Below are positions 5,065 through 15,200 of a stretch of 42,075 nt of DNA, one piece after another; positions within the stretch are counted from its first letter, which is position 1; every line of letters starts with the position of its first letter. The notes beneath the pieces were generated by a model, which was not told where the DNA came from, did not search any database, and saw only the letters and a program-made list of their open reading frames with translations. The DNA is from Lentimicrobiaceae bacterium (GTDB taxonomy: Bacteria > Bacteroidota > Bacteroidia > Bacteroidales > WCHB1-69). The position numbers and the translations under genes were made by a program. The DNA is taken from assembly GCA_009787485.1 (NCBI GenBank), contig WQWP01000003.1, forward strand, positions 1-42,075. Reading direction: 5' to 3'.

Positions 5065-7626
5065 ATGACAAAAACAATTTTTAAAATTTTATTTCTGTCC
5101 ACCCTACTTTTAATAGGGGTAATAAACACGAACGGACAAACGTGGCCACCTGCAGGAATGCAAGGTGACGGACTAACCGCAGAAACTGCATGGGAAATCA
5201 CCACACTAAGTCATTTATTTGCACTATCCAATCATGTGAACGATTTTGATAATCAAACATCGGGTAAGTATTACAAACTGATGAACGATATTGACATGTC
5301 GGGTATTTCATTTATCCCAATAGGTGGAATGCAGTTTGAGTGGACCTATACATATACTGCATTTCGTGGAAATTTTGACGGTAACGGTAAAGTAATCAAA
5401 AATCTAACTATCAATAGTTCATCAGACAGGGTAGGATTATTTGGACACGTTGCCAGCAATGCAACATTTCAAAATCTCGGTTTGGAAAACGTCAATATCA
5501 CAGGTGGTCAATACATAGGTGGATTGATTGGAACGGTCGGTGCAATGAGAGGGCAAGCAACAACAACAGGAAACATCACAATCTCAAACTGTTATGTTAC
5601 AGGCAAAGTCACAGGTACACAATCCGTTGGCGGTCTCGTTGGGTACGTCGCACCCAATTCCACATGCAACATAACCAATTGTTACACTGAATGTAACGTA
5701 ACCGCCAACAATTTTGTAGGTGGACTGGTAGGTGATAGTCGCGGCGACATTTCCTATTGTTACACGACGGGAACAGTCAAGGGGAACGGAACTGAGTACA
5801 TTAATGCAGTTGGCGGTGTAATCGGCAGGTATCTTTCCGGAACAGTCAAAAACGTTGTTGCCGCAAATGACACCGTAATCAATTATGGTATAGGTATTGT
5901 TGGTCGTGTAATCGGTAGCAATCAAGGTACGACACCCTTAAATTGTTACGGTCTCACGACAATGGTAATCGCAAACAATAACGGTGTCAACGGTACTAAC
6001 GCAACAATCACCCAATTACAGTCCCAATCCTTTTACACAACCCCATCTAATTGGAACACATCCCCGTGGAATTTCACAACAATCTGGACAATCTGCAATG
6101 CCAAATCGTTCCCTTATTTCCAACATCAAAATAAACCTTGCCAATACACCATAACCCCATCGGCAACCGCAGGTGGTACAATTTCCCCAAACACCCCACA
6201 ATCCGTACCGGTAAACGGAAACATCACGTTCACGGCAACCCCCACCGGCAATTGCAAAGAGGTGGATGTGTGGAAAATTGACAACACGGTGGTGCAAACA
6301 GGTGGCAACACCTACACAATCCAAAATGTGCAATCCGACCAAACAATTTCCGTTTCCTTCAAAACAATAATTTACACGTTAACACCGTTGCCGGCAACGA
6401 ATGGGACAATTTCCCCGAACACCCCCCAAACGGTAGAATGTGATGGATCGCTAACAACAACATCTTTTTATGCGACCCCCAATACAAATTATGAGGTGGA
6501 TAAATGGTATGTGGACGATGTACCCGTTCAAAACGGTGGCAATTCATTTGTTTTTTACAACTGGACCCTCACTGCTAACCACACGATTGAGGTAACGTTC
6601 AAATATGTACCACCAACGTACACCGTAACGTTTGCATCGAACGGTGGCAACGGCAATATGACACCGCAAACGTTCACAGAGGGTGTACCGCAATCACTTT
6701 CACAAAATCAATTTTACCGAAACGGTTATGATTTCAAAAATTGGAACACATCGGCAAACGGCAACGGAACAACCTATCAAAACGGACAAACGATAACCGT
6801 TTCCGCAAATATGACCTTATTTGCACAATGGGAAACAACCCATATTCCCGTAACGAATATAACGAACGTTCCCACAACGGCAACCGCAAACGTTCCCTTG
6901 ACCCTTACAGGAACAGTTGTACCTTCAAATGCAACCTATAAAACAATCGTTTGGACGGTAAAATCGGCAGGAACGACAGGTGCAAAAATCGTTGGTAACG
7001 TTTTTACGGCAACCTCATCGGGAACGGCAACCATAACGGCAACCATACAAAACGGTATTTCAATGGGTGTCCCATACACAAAAGATTTCACAATAACCGT
7101 GAATACCGATTTTGTGAAAGTGACTGATATAACGAACGTCCCCACATCGGCAACCGCAAACGTTCCCTTGACCTTGACGGCAACCGTATTACCAACCAAT
7201 GCAACAAATCAATCAATCATTTGGACAGTGAAATCGCAGGGAACAACCTCCGCAACCATAAATGGCAATACGTTTTTGGCAACCTCATCGGGAACGGCAA
7301 CCATAACGGCAACCATACAAAACGGTGTTGCCGTGGGGACTCCGTTTACCAAAGATTTCAACATCAAGGTGGACACCGTTGTTGGTATTGCCGAAAACAC
7401 CCTCATAAATTTTCGGGTATATCCCAACCCGACAACCGATTACATTACAATTGACAATGAGACTAATTTCACACAAATGGCTATCATTTATGACATCAGA
7501 GGGAGTATTGTAATTTCGGCAATAATTTCCCCATTTGACAAAACCAAAGTGAATATGGGACATTTATCGGTGGGAATGTATGTATTGAGGGTAGGAAATG
7601 AAACGATGAAAATTTTAAAGGAATAA
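5065..7626 (+). CDS. T9SS-exported surface protein with GLUG, InlB-type and Big_2 repeats (853 aa), element cargo
   Basis: A signal peptide (1-24, cleavage after NTNG) leads into a beta-helix-like region with GLUG motifs (YIGGLIG 150, SVGGLVG 187, FVGGLVG 217, AVGGVIG 248). Next come two repeats of the TITP-x(n)-G-TISPNTPQ type (about 360-513), one Listeria-Bacteroides InlB B-repeat (about 518-590, ending TLFAQWE), two Big_2 Ig-like domains (596-680 and 686-770) and a T9SS type A sorting domain (about 781-853, VYPNPTTDYITID). It should be secreted and fixed to the cell surface as an adhesin-like protein. It is the last gene before attR. The chromosome must supply the T9SS machinery. GC content is higher than in the left arm, and the two Big_2 domains share long DNA identity. 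Confidence 0.88.
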   Translation: MTKTIFKILFLSTLLLIGVINTNGQTWPPAGMQGDGLTAETAWEITTLSHLFALSNHVNDFDNQTSGKYYKLMNDIDMSGISFIPIGGMQFEWTYTYTAFRGNFDGNGKVIKNLTINSSSDRVGLFGHVASNATFQNLGLENVNITGGQYIGGLIGTVGAMRGQATTTGNITISNCYVTGKVTGTQSVGGLVGYVAPNSTCNITNCYTECNVTANNFVGGLVGDSRGDISYCYTTGTVKGNGTEYINAVGGVIGRYLSGTVKNVVAANDTVINYGIGIVGRVIGSNQGTTPLNCYGLTTMVIANNNGVNGTNATITQLQSQSFYTTPSNWNTSPWNFTTIWTICNAKSFPYFQHQNKPCQYTITPSATAGGTISPNTPQSVPVNGNITFTATPTGNCKEVDVWKIDNTVVQTGGNTYTIQNVQSDQTISVSFKTIIYTLTPLPATNGTISPNTPQTVECDGSLTTTSFYATPNTNYEVDKWYVDDVPVQNGGNSFVFYNWTLTANHTIEVTFKYVPPTYTVTFASNGGNGNMTPQTFTEGVPQSLSQNQFYRNGYDFKNWNTSANGNGTTYQNGQTITVSANMTLFAQWETTHIPVTNITNVPTTATANVPLTLTGTVVPSNATYKTIVWTVKSAGTTGAKIVGNVFTATSSGTATITATIQNGISMGVPYTKDFTITVNTDFVKVTDITNVPTSATANVPLTLTATVLPTNATNQSIIWTVKSQGTTSATINGNTFLATSSGTATITATIQNGVAVGTPFTKDFNIKVDTVVGIAENTLINFRVYPNPTTDYITIDNETNFTQMAIIYDIRGSIVISAIISPFDKTKVNMGHLSVGMYVLRVGNETMKILKE

Positions 7627-7628
7627 TT

Positions 7629-7646
7629 TGAACAAATTTTGAACAA
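7629..7646. repeat. Candidate integrase arm-type site, right copy
   Basis: A perfect 18-bp copy of 191-208, just after the surface-protein stop and 128 bp before attR, in the same orientation. See the left copy for the reasoning. Confidence 0.5.
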
Positions 7647-7774
7647 GTAATTTGAAGACATTGTAAGAATAGAAAACATAATTTAAAACGAAGTTATGTT
7701 ATAGTCAGCCATTTAGTAACAATATTAACCACAACAGAAGACACACAAAAACAGGAAAAAACAAAACTGATATA

Positions 7775-7818
7775 ACTCATAATCAGGGGGTCCTTGGTTC
7801 GATCCCAAGAGGGACCAC
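7775..7818 (+). repeat. attR: truncated tRNA 3' end
   Basis: 43/44 bp identical to 95-138. The D arm and 5' acceptor strand are absent, so this is not a functional tRNA. Chromosomal DNA resumes to its right. Confidence 0.9.
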
Positions 7819-7839
7819 TTTTATCTGTTTAAAATTAGA

Positions 7840-7873
7840 AAAAATCGTTGTAAATCAGAATACAACGATTTTT
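7840..7873. terminator. Bidirectional terminator
   Basis: AAAAATCGTTGTA (7840-7852) pairs with TACAACGATTTTT (7861-7873), 13 bp around an 8-nt loop, with A and T runs on the two sides. It ends the convergent ATPase gene and, before integration of the element, probably the tRNA transcript. Confidence 0.8.
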
Positions 7874-7876
7874 TTG

Positions 7877-9091
7877 TTATCTCTTTAACAGCCAATCTAC
7901 AATGTTGATATGTTCAATCCCTTCAATTTCAGAAGTTATTAGGTCAGTAGAGATAATATATTTTGGATAATTATCGTCAATAGATTTTAATGGACGGATT
8001 TCTCGCTCTGCTGTTTTAGGATCGGACATAGACCAAGTAACTTGATAATATTCAAATTTATTCAGTGCATTTTTTACAATGAAATCCACTTCATACGCTC
8101 CAACTTTTCCAATCCAAATCTGATAACCTCGCCTGTTTAATTCTAAATACACAATGTTTTCTAAAATATGTCCTACATCTTGATATTGAAATTTTCCAAG
8201 CTTTAAATTCCGAAAGCCAATATCTACCAAATAGTACTTTTCTTGTGTTGCAAGTTGCTGTTTACCTTTAATATCAAAACGGCTTACTTGATAAAAGACG
8301 TAAGAATTTACTAAATATTCGATATATCTTTCTACTGTATTGTGATGTATGTCTTGTTTATCTTGTTTCATTGCTTTTGAGATGCTATTTGGCGATACAA
8401 CACTTCCAATTGCACCCATTAAGAATTTTGAAAGATTATCAAATCCTCTCATATTCTGAATATTATATCTCTGCTTAATGTCTTTCTCTACAACGGTGCT
8501 GTACACGTCTTGAATATACCTGTTTTGAATATCAGCGCCTTGGCTTCGCAATAAAACGCCTTGTGGCAACGAAGTTTCATAAAGGTAGTTATTAAATAAT
8601 TCATATTTATTTAATGCCGTATTTTTTTGACTTTCAAAATATTCGCCGAATGAAAATGGCAAAATATGTATCGTAATGTAACGACCTGACAACAATGTTG
8701 CAATTTCGCCCGACAAAAAATAAGCGTTTGAACCTGTTACATACAAATCAATAAATTTCTCAGTATATAAGGCATCTATGAGTCGTTCAAATTCAGGAAT
8801 TTGCTGTGGCTCATCAAGAAAAATGTAATTCATATTTTCTTTGTCCGTTTTGGAAAAAATATCTTTGTAAATATCAAGCCACGTGTATTCTTCCGGAAAA
8901 ATCGGCTTTTCAAAATTATAGCATTGAACTCTGTTTGTTGGCGCTCCTGAATCAATAATTTGTTCAGCAAAAATTTCTAACAAAGTGGATTTACCCGAAC
9001 GTCTTAATCCTGTAATAACTTTGATAATATGCTCGTCTTTCAACTTTTCTAACTGTTGAATGTAGTTTTTTCTATTTATTAGCTCATTCAT
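7877..9091 (-). CDS. AAA_14/DUF4143 family ATPase (404 aa)
   Basis: An N-terminal P-loop domain has Walker A GLRRSGKST (28-36), Walker B YIFLDEPQ (89-96) and sensor-like VTGSNAYFL (118-125). The C-terminal DUF4143 domain ends with NIVYLELNRRGY and YEVDFIV, a PD-(D/E)XK-like arrangement. These proteins are widespread in Bacteroidetes, often mobile or variable in presence, and their cellular role is poorly defined. It stands alone between attR and the giant surface protein, with its own terminator. Full length for the family. Confidence 0.9.
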   Translation of the reverse strand: MNELINRKNYIQQLEKLKDEHIIKVITGLRRSGKSTLLEIFAEQIIDSGAPTNRVQCYNFEKPIFPEEYTWLDIYKDIFSKTDKENMNYIFLDEPQQIPEFERLIDALYTEKFIDLYVTGSNAYFLSGEIATLLSGRYITIHILPFSFGEYFESQKNTALNKYELFNNYLYETSLPQGVLLRSQGADIQNRYIQDVYSTVVEKDIKQRYNIQNMRGFDNLSKFLMGAIGSVVSPNSISKAMKQDKQDIHHNTVERYIEYLVNSYVFYQVSRFDIKGKQQLATQEKYYLVDIGFRNLKLGKFQYQDVGHILENIVYLELNRRGYQIWIGKVGAYEVDFIVKNALNKFEYYQVTWSMSDPKTAEREIRPLKSIDDNYPKYIISTDLITSEIEGIEHINIVDWLLKR

Positions 9092-9186
9092 ATTTATTTG
9101 ATATTTAATTATTTAAATGCAATTTTATCAAAACTTCGTGTTTTTAAAAGTTTTGACAAAGATAGTTTTTTTTCAACCATAAAAAA

Positions 9187-9228
9187 GGGGCGCAATCTGC
9201 GCCCCTACGTTTCGGCATTTTAATGCCG
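9187..9228 (-). terminator. Terminator region of the giant surface-protein gene
   Basis: Two perfect hairpins: CGGCATT/AATGCCG (9213-9228) and GGGGCGCA/TGCGCCCC (9187-9205). Read on the minus strand, the second is followed by TTTTTT, a good intrinsic terminator. The GGGGCGCA hairpin may also be a dispersed repeat. Confidence 0.75.
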
Positions 9229-9244
9229 CCTGTTTCGTTAATGA

Positions 9245-12200
9245 TTACTTCTTAACAAAACTCTTCACTCCCGTGCGGTCTCCTTCTATTACACGAATGA
9301 AGTAAGTTCCTGCGGAAAGTGTAGTGATGTTGATGTCGAATATAGCTTCATCGGTTTCATATTTGGCAATATGCATACCCATGGCGTTATATACTTCAAT
9401 GGTAGCCGGCGCCGTAGCAGTACGTTTAACGGTAACTTTGTCGGTAGCCGGGTTGGGGAATAGACCGAAAGTAAGATCGTAATCGTTGATACCTAATGGC
9501 AATTTAACTGGTACAATCATATCTTTATCAGCAACAATTACATTGCCGGTTTGTGTAACATACGACAGTGCAGAAACTACCCATGGATATGTTCCGGGAG
9601 GTAAATCTTCAACTACATTACCTTCAATTGGTTCACCGTTAAATTCTATGAAAGCATCCGGTATTGGATTTCCTTCCATATCTGTTACCTCGAATGTTAC
9701 TTTATATAAACCACAAGCAGGATCGGTAATGGTAAACGGTATGGTTGCCATTGTAGATTCGCCGCAAGCAAATACTGAGGTAACACCGGCTACGTGATCG
9801 CCTTTCAGTACACCTGTAAATGTATATTCGGTTTCTGTAGTTTGGGTTACAAACTTACCATCTAAATATACATTGTAGCCGAGGAAGGTCTTCGAGTCGC
9901 TGCCTTTGCCCGGGAAGTCAACAGAAATATCATCTAACATAAAGAACCATGAGTCAACGGAAACTACATTAATAGCCAAATATACATCTTGACCTGCATA
10001 AGCAGTTAAATCAAAACTATACTCTGTCCATGTATTTTCCGGAGCTGAAATATAGGCGTCATCTTGTATGAATGTAAATGCTGCCGGAACCGGATCCGTT
10101 GTTGACACTCCTACTTTAAATCTTTCTAACTGATATACACCTGCATTCGTCCGATAAGATTTTGCCCAGAATTTTAAATATACACCTGCAGCAATCTTCA
10201 TCTTTGGTAATATCAACCAGTCATCTTGCCAGTATCCGGCATTATCGGAAGACCATGTTGTCAGATATTTATTTCCACTATGCGGCTGTGCATCCGCATC
10301 AGCGCTTAGAGCCGTTTGAGATGGATTAAATACCATATACGATTTTGGTACTGTTGCATTTGGCCAGTTAGCCTGGGTATGACTAAATGTATTTGCCCCA
10401 TCAACATCAATTAAAATATAATCGCCAATATCTGCAATAATGAAATTTTGGTAGCTTTCCATATCATCATAGAAAGGAGTGAACTGAATTTCATTATTCC
10501 ATGTAAAGAGTGCGCTACAGCCATCCACGTCTATTTCTAAACGTACCGGCTCTGTTAATTTATCAAGTACATTAGAGAACGCAGGATCAGACACTACACC
10601 ACCATGGTAGCAAGTTCTTACTGCATATCTGTACATTCCCGGAGCAGCGGTATTCCAACTGTAATCTACAAATCTCAGGTCGGTTACCGGGTTGTTGGTT
10701 AATGTTACCCATGCAGCTTGGTTATTTTCTTCTCCTTTTACAAGACGCCATAGTTTGTAACCGATAGGACCAAGCGCTTTTTCGCCGCCGCGCAACTTAG
10801 AATCATCTGTAACTACAGGCCCTTCCGACGGAGTGCTAATAATTGCAGGACCTTTCGCTAACGTAGTTTGCATGCTTCCTTCCTCTATATTGGCAGAGCG
10901 GCTGGCTCCTTTGTTGGCAACATAGCCAAACTTGCCGCCATCTGTTCCAATAGCGCGAATCATACAGTTTTTAAAGATGCTGCTCTCTCCAAACGGACTA
11001 AATGGGTAAACTGCACTTAAACTGTAATAGTTTCCGTCTGTTACGAAGGGCCATTCAGCGTTAGGAGCATCTGTTCCTACACTGGTAAAGCCACCATTAG
11101 AAGGACTTACGCCGATGAAGAATCCATCAGGACAAGCCACAGGCTCCGGAAATTCGTATTCACACCATTGTAAAGGAGTGTTCGGAATATTCAGAACTTT
11201 AAATATTACCTTGTTTCTATCAGGAATATTGTTGGTTAAACCAAGTACCCATAAATCGTAAGCCGGTTGAACTACATTGGTGGTTGAGTACCAACTCATA
11301 CTGAATAGCGTTGTGCTTTCTCTATGTACAGAGCCTATCACACTTTCGCGCGTACCTACCTCGGGGAATCCTATTTGCTGATCGTTAATTCCGCTATCAT
11401 AACGGAACTCTTTCGTTGGAAGTGCCGGCGTTCCCCAAGTAACTTCTGCATAACAATCTTCAAAATAGTTGGCTTCTACATTTCTTGGTTCTTCAGGTAT
11501 TTCTAATAAGATAATCGGTAAGTTGGTATTTCCAATAATATCTATGGTTGCGGTATAAGGTTGGAAACCTTCTGCCTCAGCATAAATTGTATATGGGCCA
11601 TCGAAAACAAACGGGAATTCAAATAAACCTAACTCAGGGCCGGACTCGGTTTCGTAGGTGTTACATCCACCTTCCAATTTCAATGTAGCGCCGTTAATGA
11701 ATGTTTGTCCATCGGCAGCTTTCACTGTACCAAATACCACACGGGTATGCAGGGAGAAATTACGTACTGTACTCATATTGGCATAAATAGTAACATTAGC
11801 CGTTGCAATAGCTCCGCAGAGATTTGCTTCTATAGCGTAGTTGCCCGGTTTCAGGTACAGGAATCTGTAGAATCCGTCTGCATTGGTCATTGCATAAAGT
11901 GCAGTACCTGTAATTTGTACTTTCACGCCTTCTATCGGAGCGCCTTGGTCATCGCTTACAACTCCGGATAATGAGCCCATTCCTTGCATGTTGAATGTAA
12001 ATCCGGCATTCGGGAGGCCTTGAGTCAGGTCGAGTGTTCCGCCGTTACCGGTTGGATTCAACAGGTCGAACTCAGCGCCACCGGCATCATCTTTGTAAAG
12101 CATTCTTGAACGTCCTGCGAGAGGAGTGCATTTGAATCCATCGGTTGAGTTGCCGTAGCCACTGTCGTATCTTTGAGAGTAAATTACCAAAATTTTACCG

Positions 12201-15200
12201 TTATATTCGTACGGCGTAGCTAATGGAATATTAAAGGTATATTTTCCTGTAGGGAAGCTTCTTATGCCGTCATATACTTCTGTAAAGATATTAGGATCTA
12301 CCCAGCCGGCATTCAGGTTATCAAGATTATCCACTTCACCTATCCATACGCGAATTCTTACACTTTGCAAATTAGTGCCGGTATGGTCAATAGATGCTTG
12401 ATAAGCAATATTGTTGATAATACCGCCATTGGTTCCAAATTCGTGTGGGAAGTATATCGATTGCGACAAACTCTTACGATAGTAGAGGTTGTAAGGCACT
12501 CTTCCTGAGTTATTTGTTGCGTTTGGATCGCCAATCTCGATGATAACCGTACCTTCAGGACTCACTGTTATTGGGAATAGCGGGGTTGTGTTATTTCCAA
12601 GGAACATGTCGCTCTCAAAATCCACATAGCCTTTAATATTTAGTATTCCAACGTGCGCTGCGGTGAAAGCATCTACCGGAACTGTATATTGACCAACGGC
12701 TTCAGGAGCTAAGAATGTGGTGATTTCGCTTTCTCCCAACAATTCATTGTCTTCTGTTAATACTTGAAGTTTAAAGTTGGTTACAGGGTTAATCCCTTTG
12801 TTCTTAACAGTTATGGTATAATCATAACTGTTTCCTACAGTTGGATTAGGTCCGGCAATTGATATGGCTTCCATATCTATATCAAAAATGCCTTCCAATT
12901 TTACTTCGTCAACATAGAGGTTAAATTGATTAGCAATAGAATAGCAATAATATCCCAGATGTAAAATTCCTGCAGGAAGAACTACTACAAATTCTGCATT
13001 AAGCATATTTCCGCCTGTACCGCTAATCGCTGTATAGTCGTGTATCACATTAGTTTGTGCAGCAACGGTATTGCTGGCTCCCCAAGTTACGCGCAATCTT
13101 TCCAGGTATGAAGTGGAGTTGGTGCCATACTTGAATGTCAGTCTGTATTCTCCTGCGGCAGGTACCATAATCGGAGGTGAAATCATCCAGTCGTTGGCAG
13201 GAAGTGTAGAATGCCAGGTATATTGTGCCAAACCGTTGTTGGGCGGAGTGGTAGTTGGCGTAGTACGTGTCCAGGTATTACCGCCGTTCAAATCAATTAC
13301 TGTCCATTCGTTGAAAACAGCTTGTGTTTCAAAGTCGCAGAAATAAGGAATGGTGTAAGGTTCACTTGGTAAACACACCTCATTCGACATCCCTGTATAG
13401 AAGTCATTCGGACAAAGAAGTTCCACTTTATAACAAGCCGCATAAATAGGGCCGAGCGGATCTACATAAGGGCTGGTAGCGCCTGTCATTATAATAGCGC
13501 CATCGCGGTAAATTCTTCCGGTAACTCCGGGCTCATTCGTCCATGAAATTCTATTGCCACCGGCAACGCGGGTAACAGCGATTACAGCAGGATCGCAATC
13601 GGGCACAAATACACAAGGCAAGTCTATCGTTTCGCAAACAAGTTCAGACTCTTGGCCATCGGGGCAAATTGATTTCACACACCACGTATGTCCACCTACC
13701 CAAGGATCGAAATCATTATCAATGTACGATTTTTTCTTTGTGGTGGCAATATGATCGCCATTACGGTAAACCATATATTCTAAGTCGCTGCCCGGGCAAA
13801 CCCTAAGTCTGAGATTAGCTCTGAATTGAGTTCTTGTCATACTTCCTGCAGGCGCTGCCGGATTTATCTGATTGTAGTCGTCGTATGCGTAGATGGTCTT
13901 ATATTGTGTAAGGGTACCTCCTGCCCAACTACTGGAGAACCAACCGGTACCCATGGTTTGGTTGATGGCAATTACAAGATTACCACCGTCATATTCAAAT
14001 GGTTCTTCAAAATCTATGGAAGTCCACTGGTCAGCTGCATTAAATGTAACCGTACCGCTATACATTAATGTCAATTCGGAAAGCGGAATAAATTCGGATG
14101 CAGTAACCGGAGTACCAAATTCGCTTTTGGTCGTAGTTCCTATATAAACCGCCACCGGAATAGTTTTTACCGCATTAACTCCGGTAGTACGATAGCCAAA
14201 TGCTACCCCTGAAATGAGCGCGCCTACAGCATCTCCAATTTCCGACTCATTATAAATGGTTTGCGTATAGGCATTATTATAAGTTGTATATATTGGTGAA
14301 CCGAGGCCTGTTGTAGTACCGGATGGAACCACTAAGCCTTCGCATTCGCCCATATCTTCAGTTACCGTTATAGATTGACATACGCTTTGCGGCCCACAAT
14401 CTTGTGAAGGAGGATAGATAGCTCTTACACAATAGCTATGCTGTCCGGAAGGCGCGAATGAATGGGTGAAAGAAGTAGTATTTACGGTTTCTAACAGCGT
14501 TCCGTTGAAACGTACTTCATATCCTGTAGGTGTGCCGGAGGCAGCCGTCCATGTTAAATTAACACTTTGACCTGGAGCTTGAGTAGCCGTAAGGCCAGAA
14601 ATTGCGGGACATGGGTCTTTGCCTGCACCTGCTATAACAAAAGATTCAACACTTCTCTCTGCGGGGAAAGTTCCGAGAATAGTAAAAGCGCCTGTTGCTT
14701 TATTAATGGTGCGCCACTGTGTTGTATTGGTTGGCAGATCTGGGCTGCGGAAAGCATGATACAAGATACCTGTTTCCGGATCAATATTAATATCCTGAAT
14801 CCAGTTTCCGGCCGGATATGTAGAAATTTGGGTAAATGCTCCGGTTGTTAAATTAAGCGTACCAAAAGTTGATTGAGTTACGCTGAGGTTCAATGCATAG
14901 CAAGTTCCGTCAACATCAATAGCAATATATCTAACTGCATCAGTTGTTGATATTTGAGTAAATATACCGGTTGCAAGGTCAATCGTTCCAAATCGGGCTG
15001 AGGGCTCAGGAAACTCTGTAGCATACGCTATACCGGTAACAGGATTTAATGCCATACTGATACAATCGGGCACCTGGGCGTTATTGGAGTTAATGATAAC
15101 AGTTGCTCCGGTTTCCGGATCCATTTTTCTATAAGAATTAACGTATGGAGCGCTGCTGGTACAAGTTACTATTCCTATTTGACCATCTGCAGGATCATAA

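Larger units (their letters stand above)
95..7818. mobile_element. Integrative element in a tRNA 3' end, with replicase-like, HTH and integrase genes and a surface-protein cargo
   Basis: The element is bounded by the 44-bp repeats at 95-138 and 7775-7818, about 7.68 kb repeat to repeat. Left to right it holds a replicase-like gene, a DUF3853-type HTH gene, a tyrosine recombinase, small ORFs, two structured non-coding regions and an 853-residue T9SS surface protein. No relaxase, coupling ATPase or type IV secretion gene is visible, so it is not self-conjugative by content; it could be mobilised in trans or replicate briefly as a circle. A perfect 18-bp repeat lies near both ends (191-208, 7629-7646). 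The AT-rich, lysine- and asparagine-rich left genes differ in style from the chromosomal genes to the right. Confidence 0.85.

Noticed and set aside
7775..7818. Second functional tRNA gene
   Set aside because: Only the 3' part is present; the D arm and 5' acceptor strand are missing, so it is attR.
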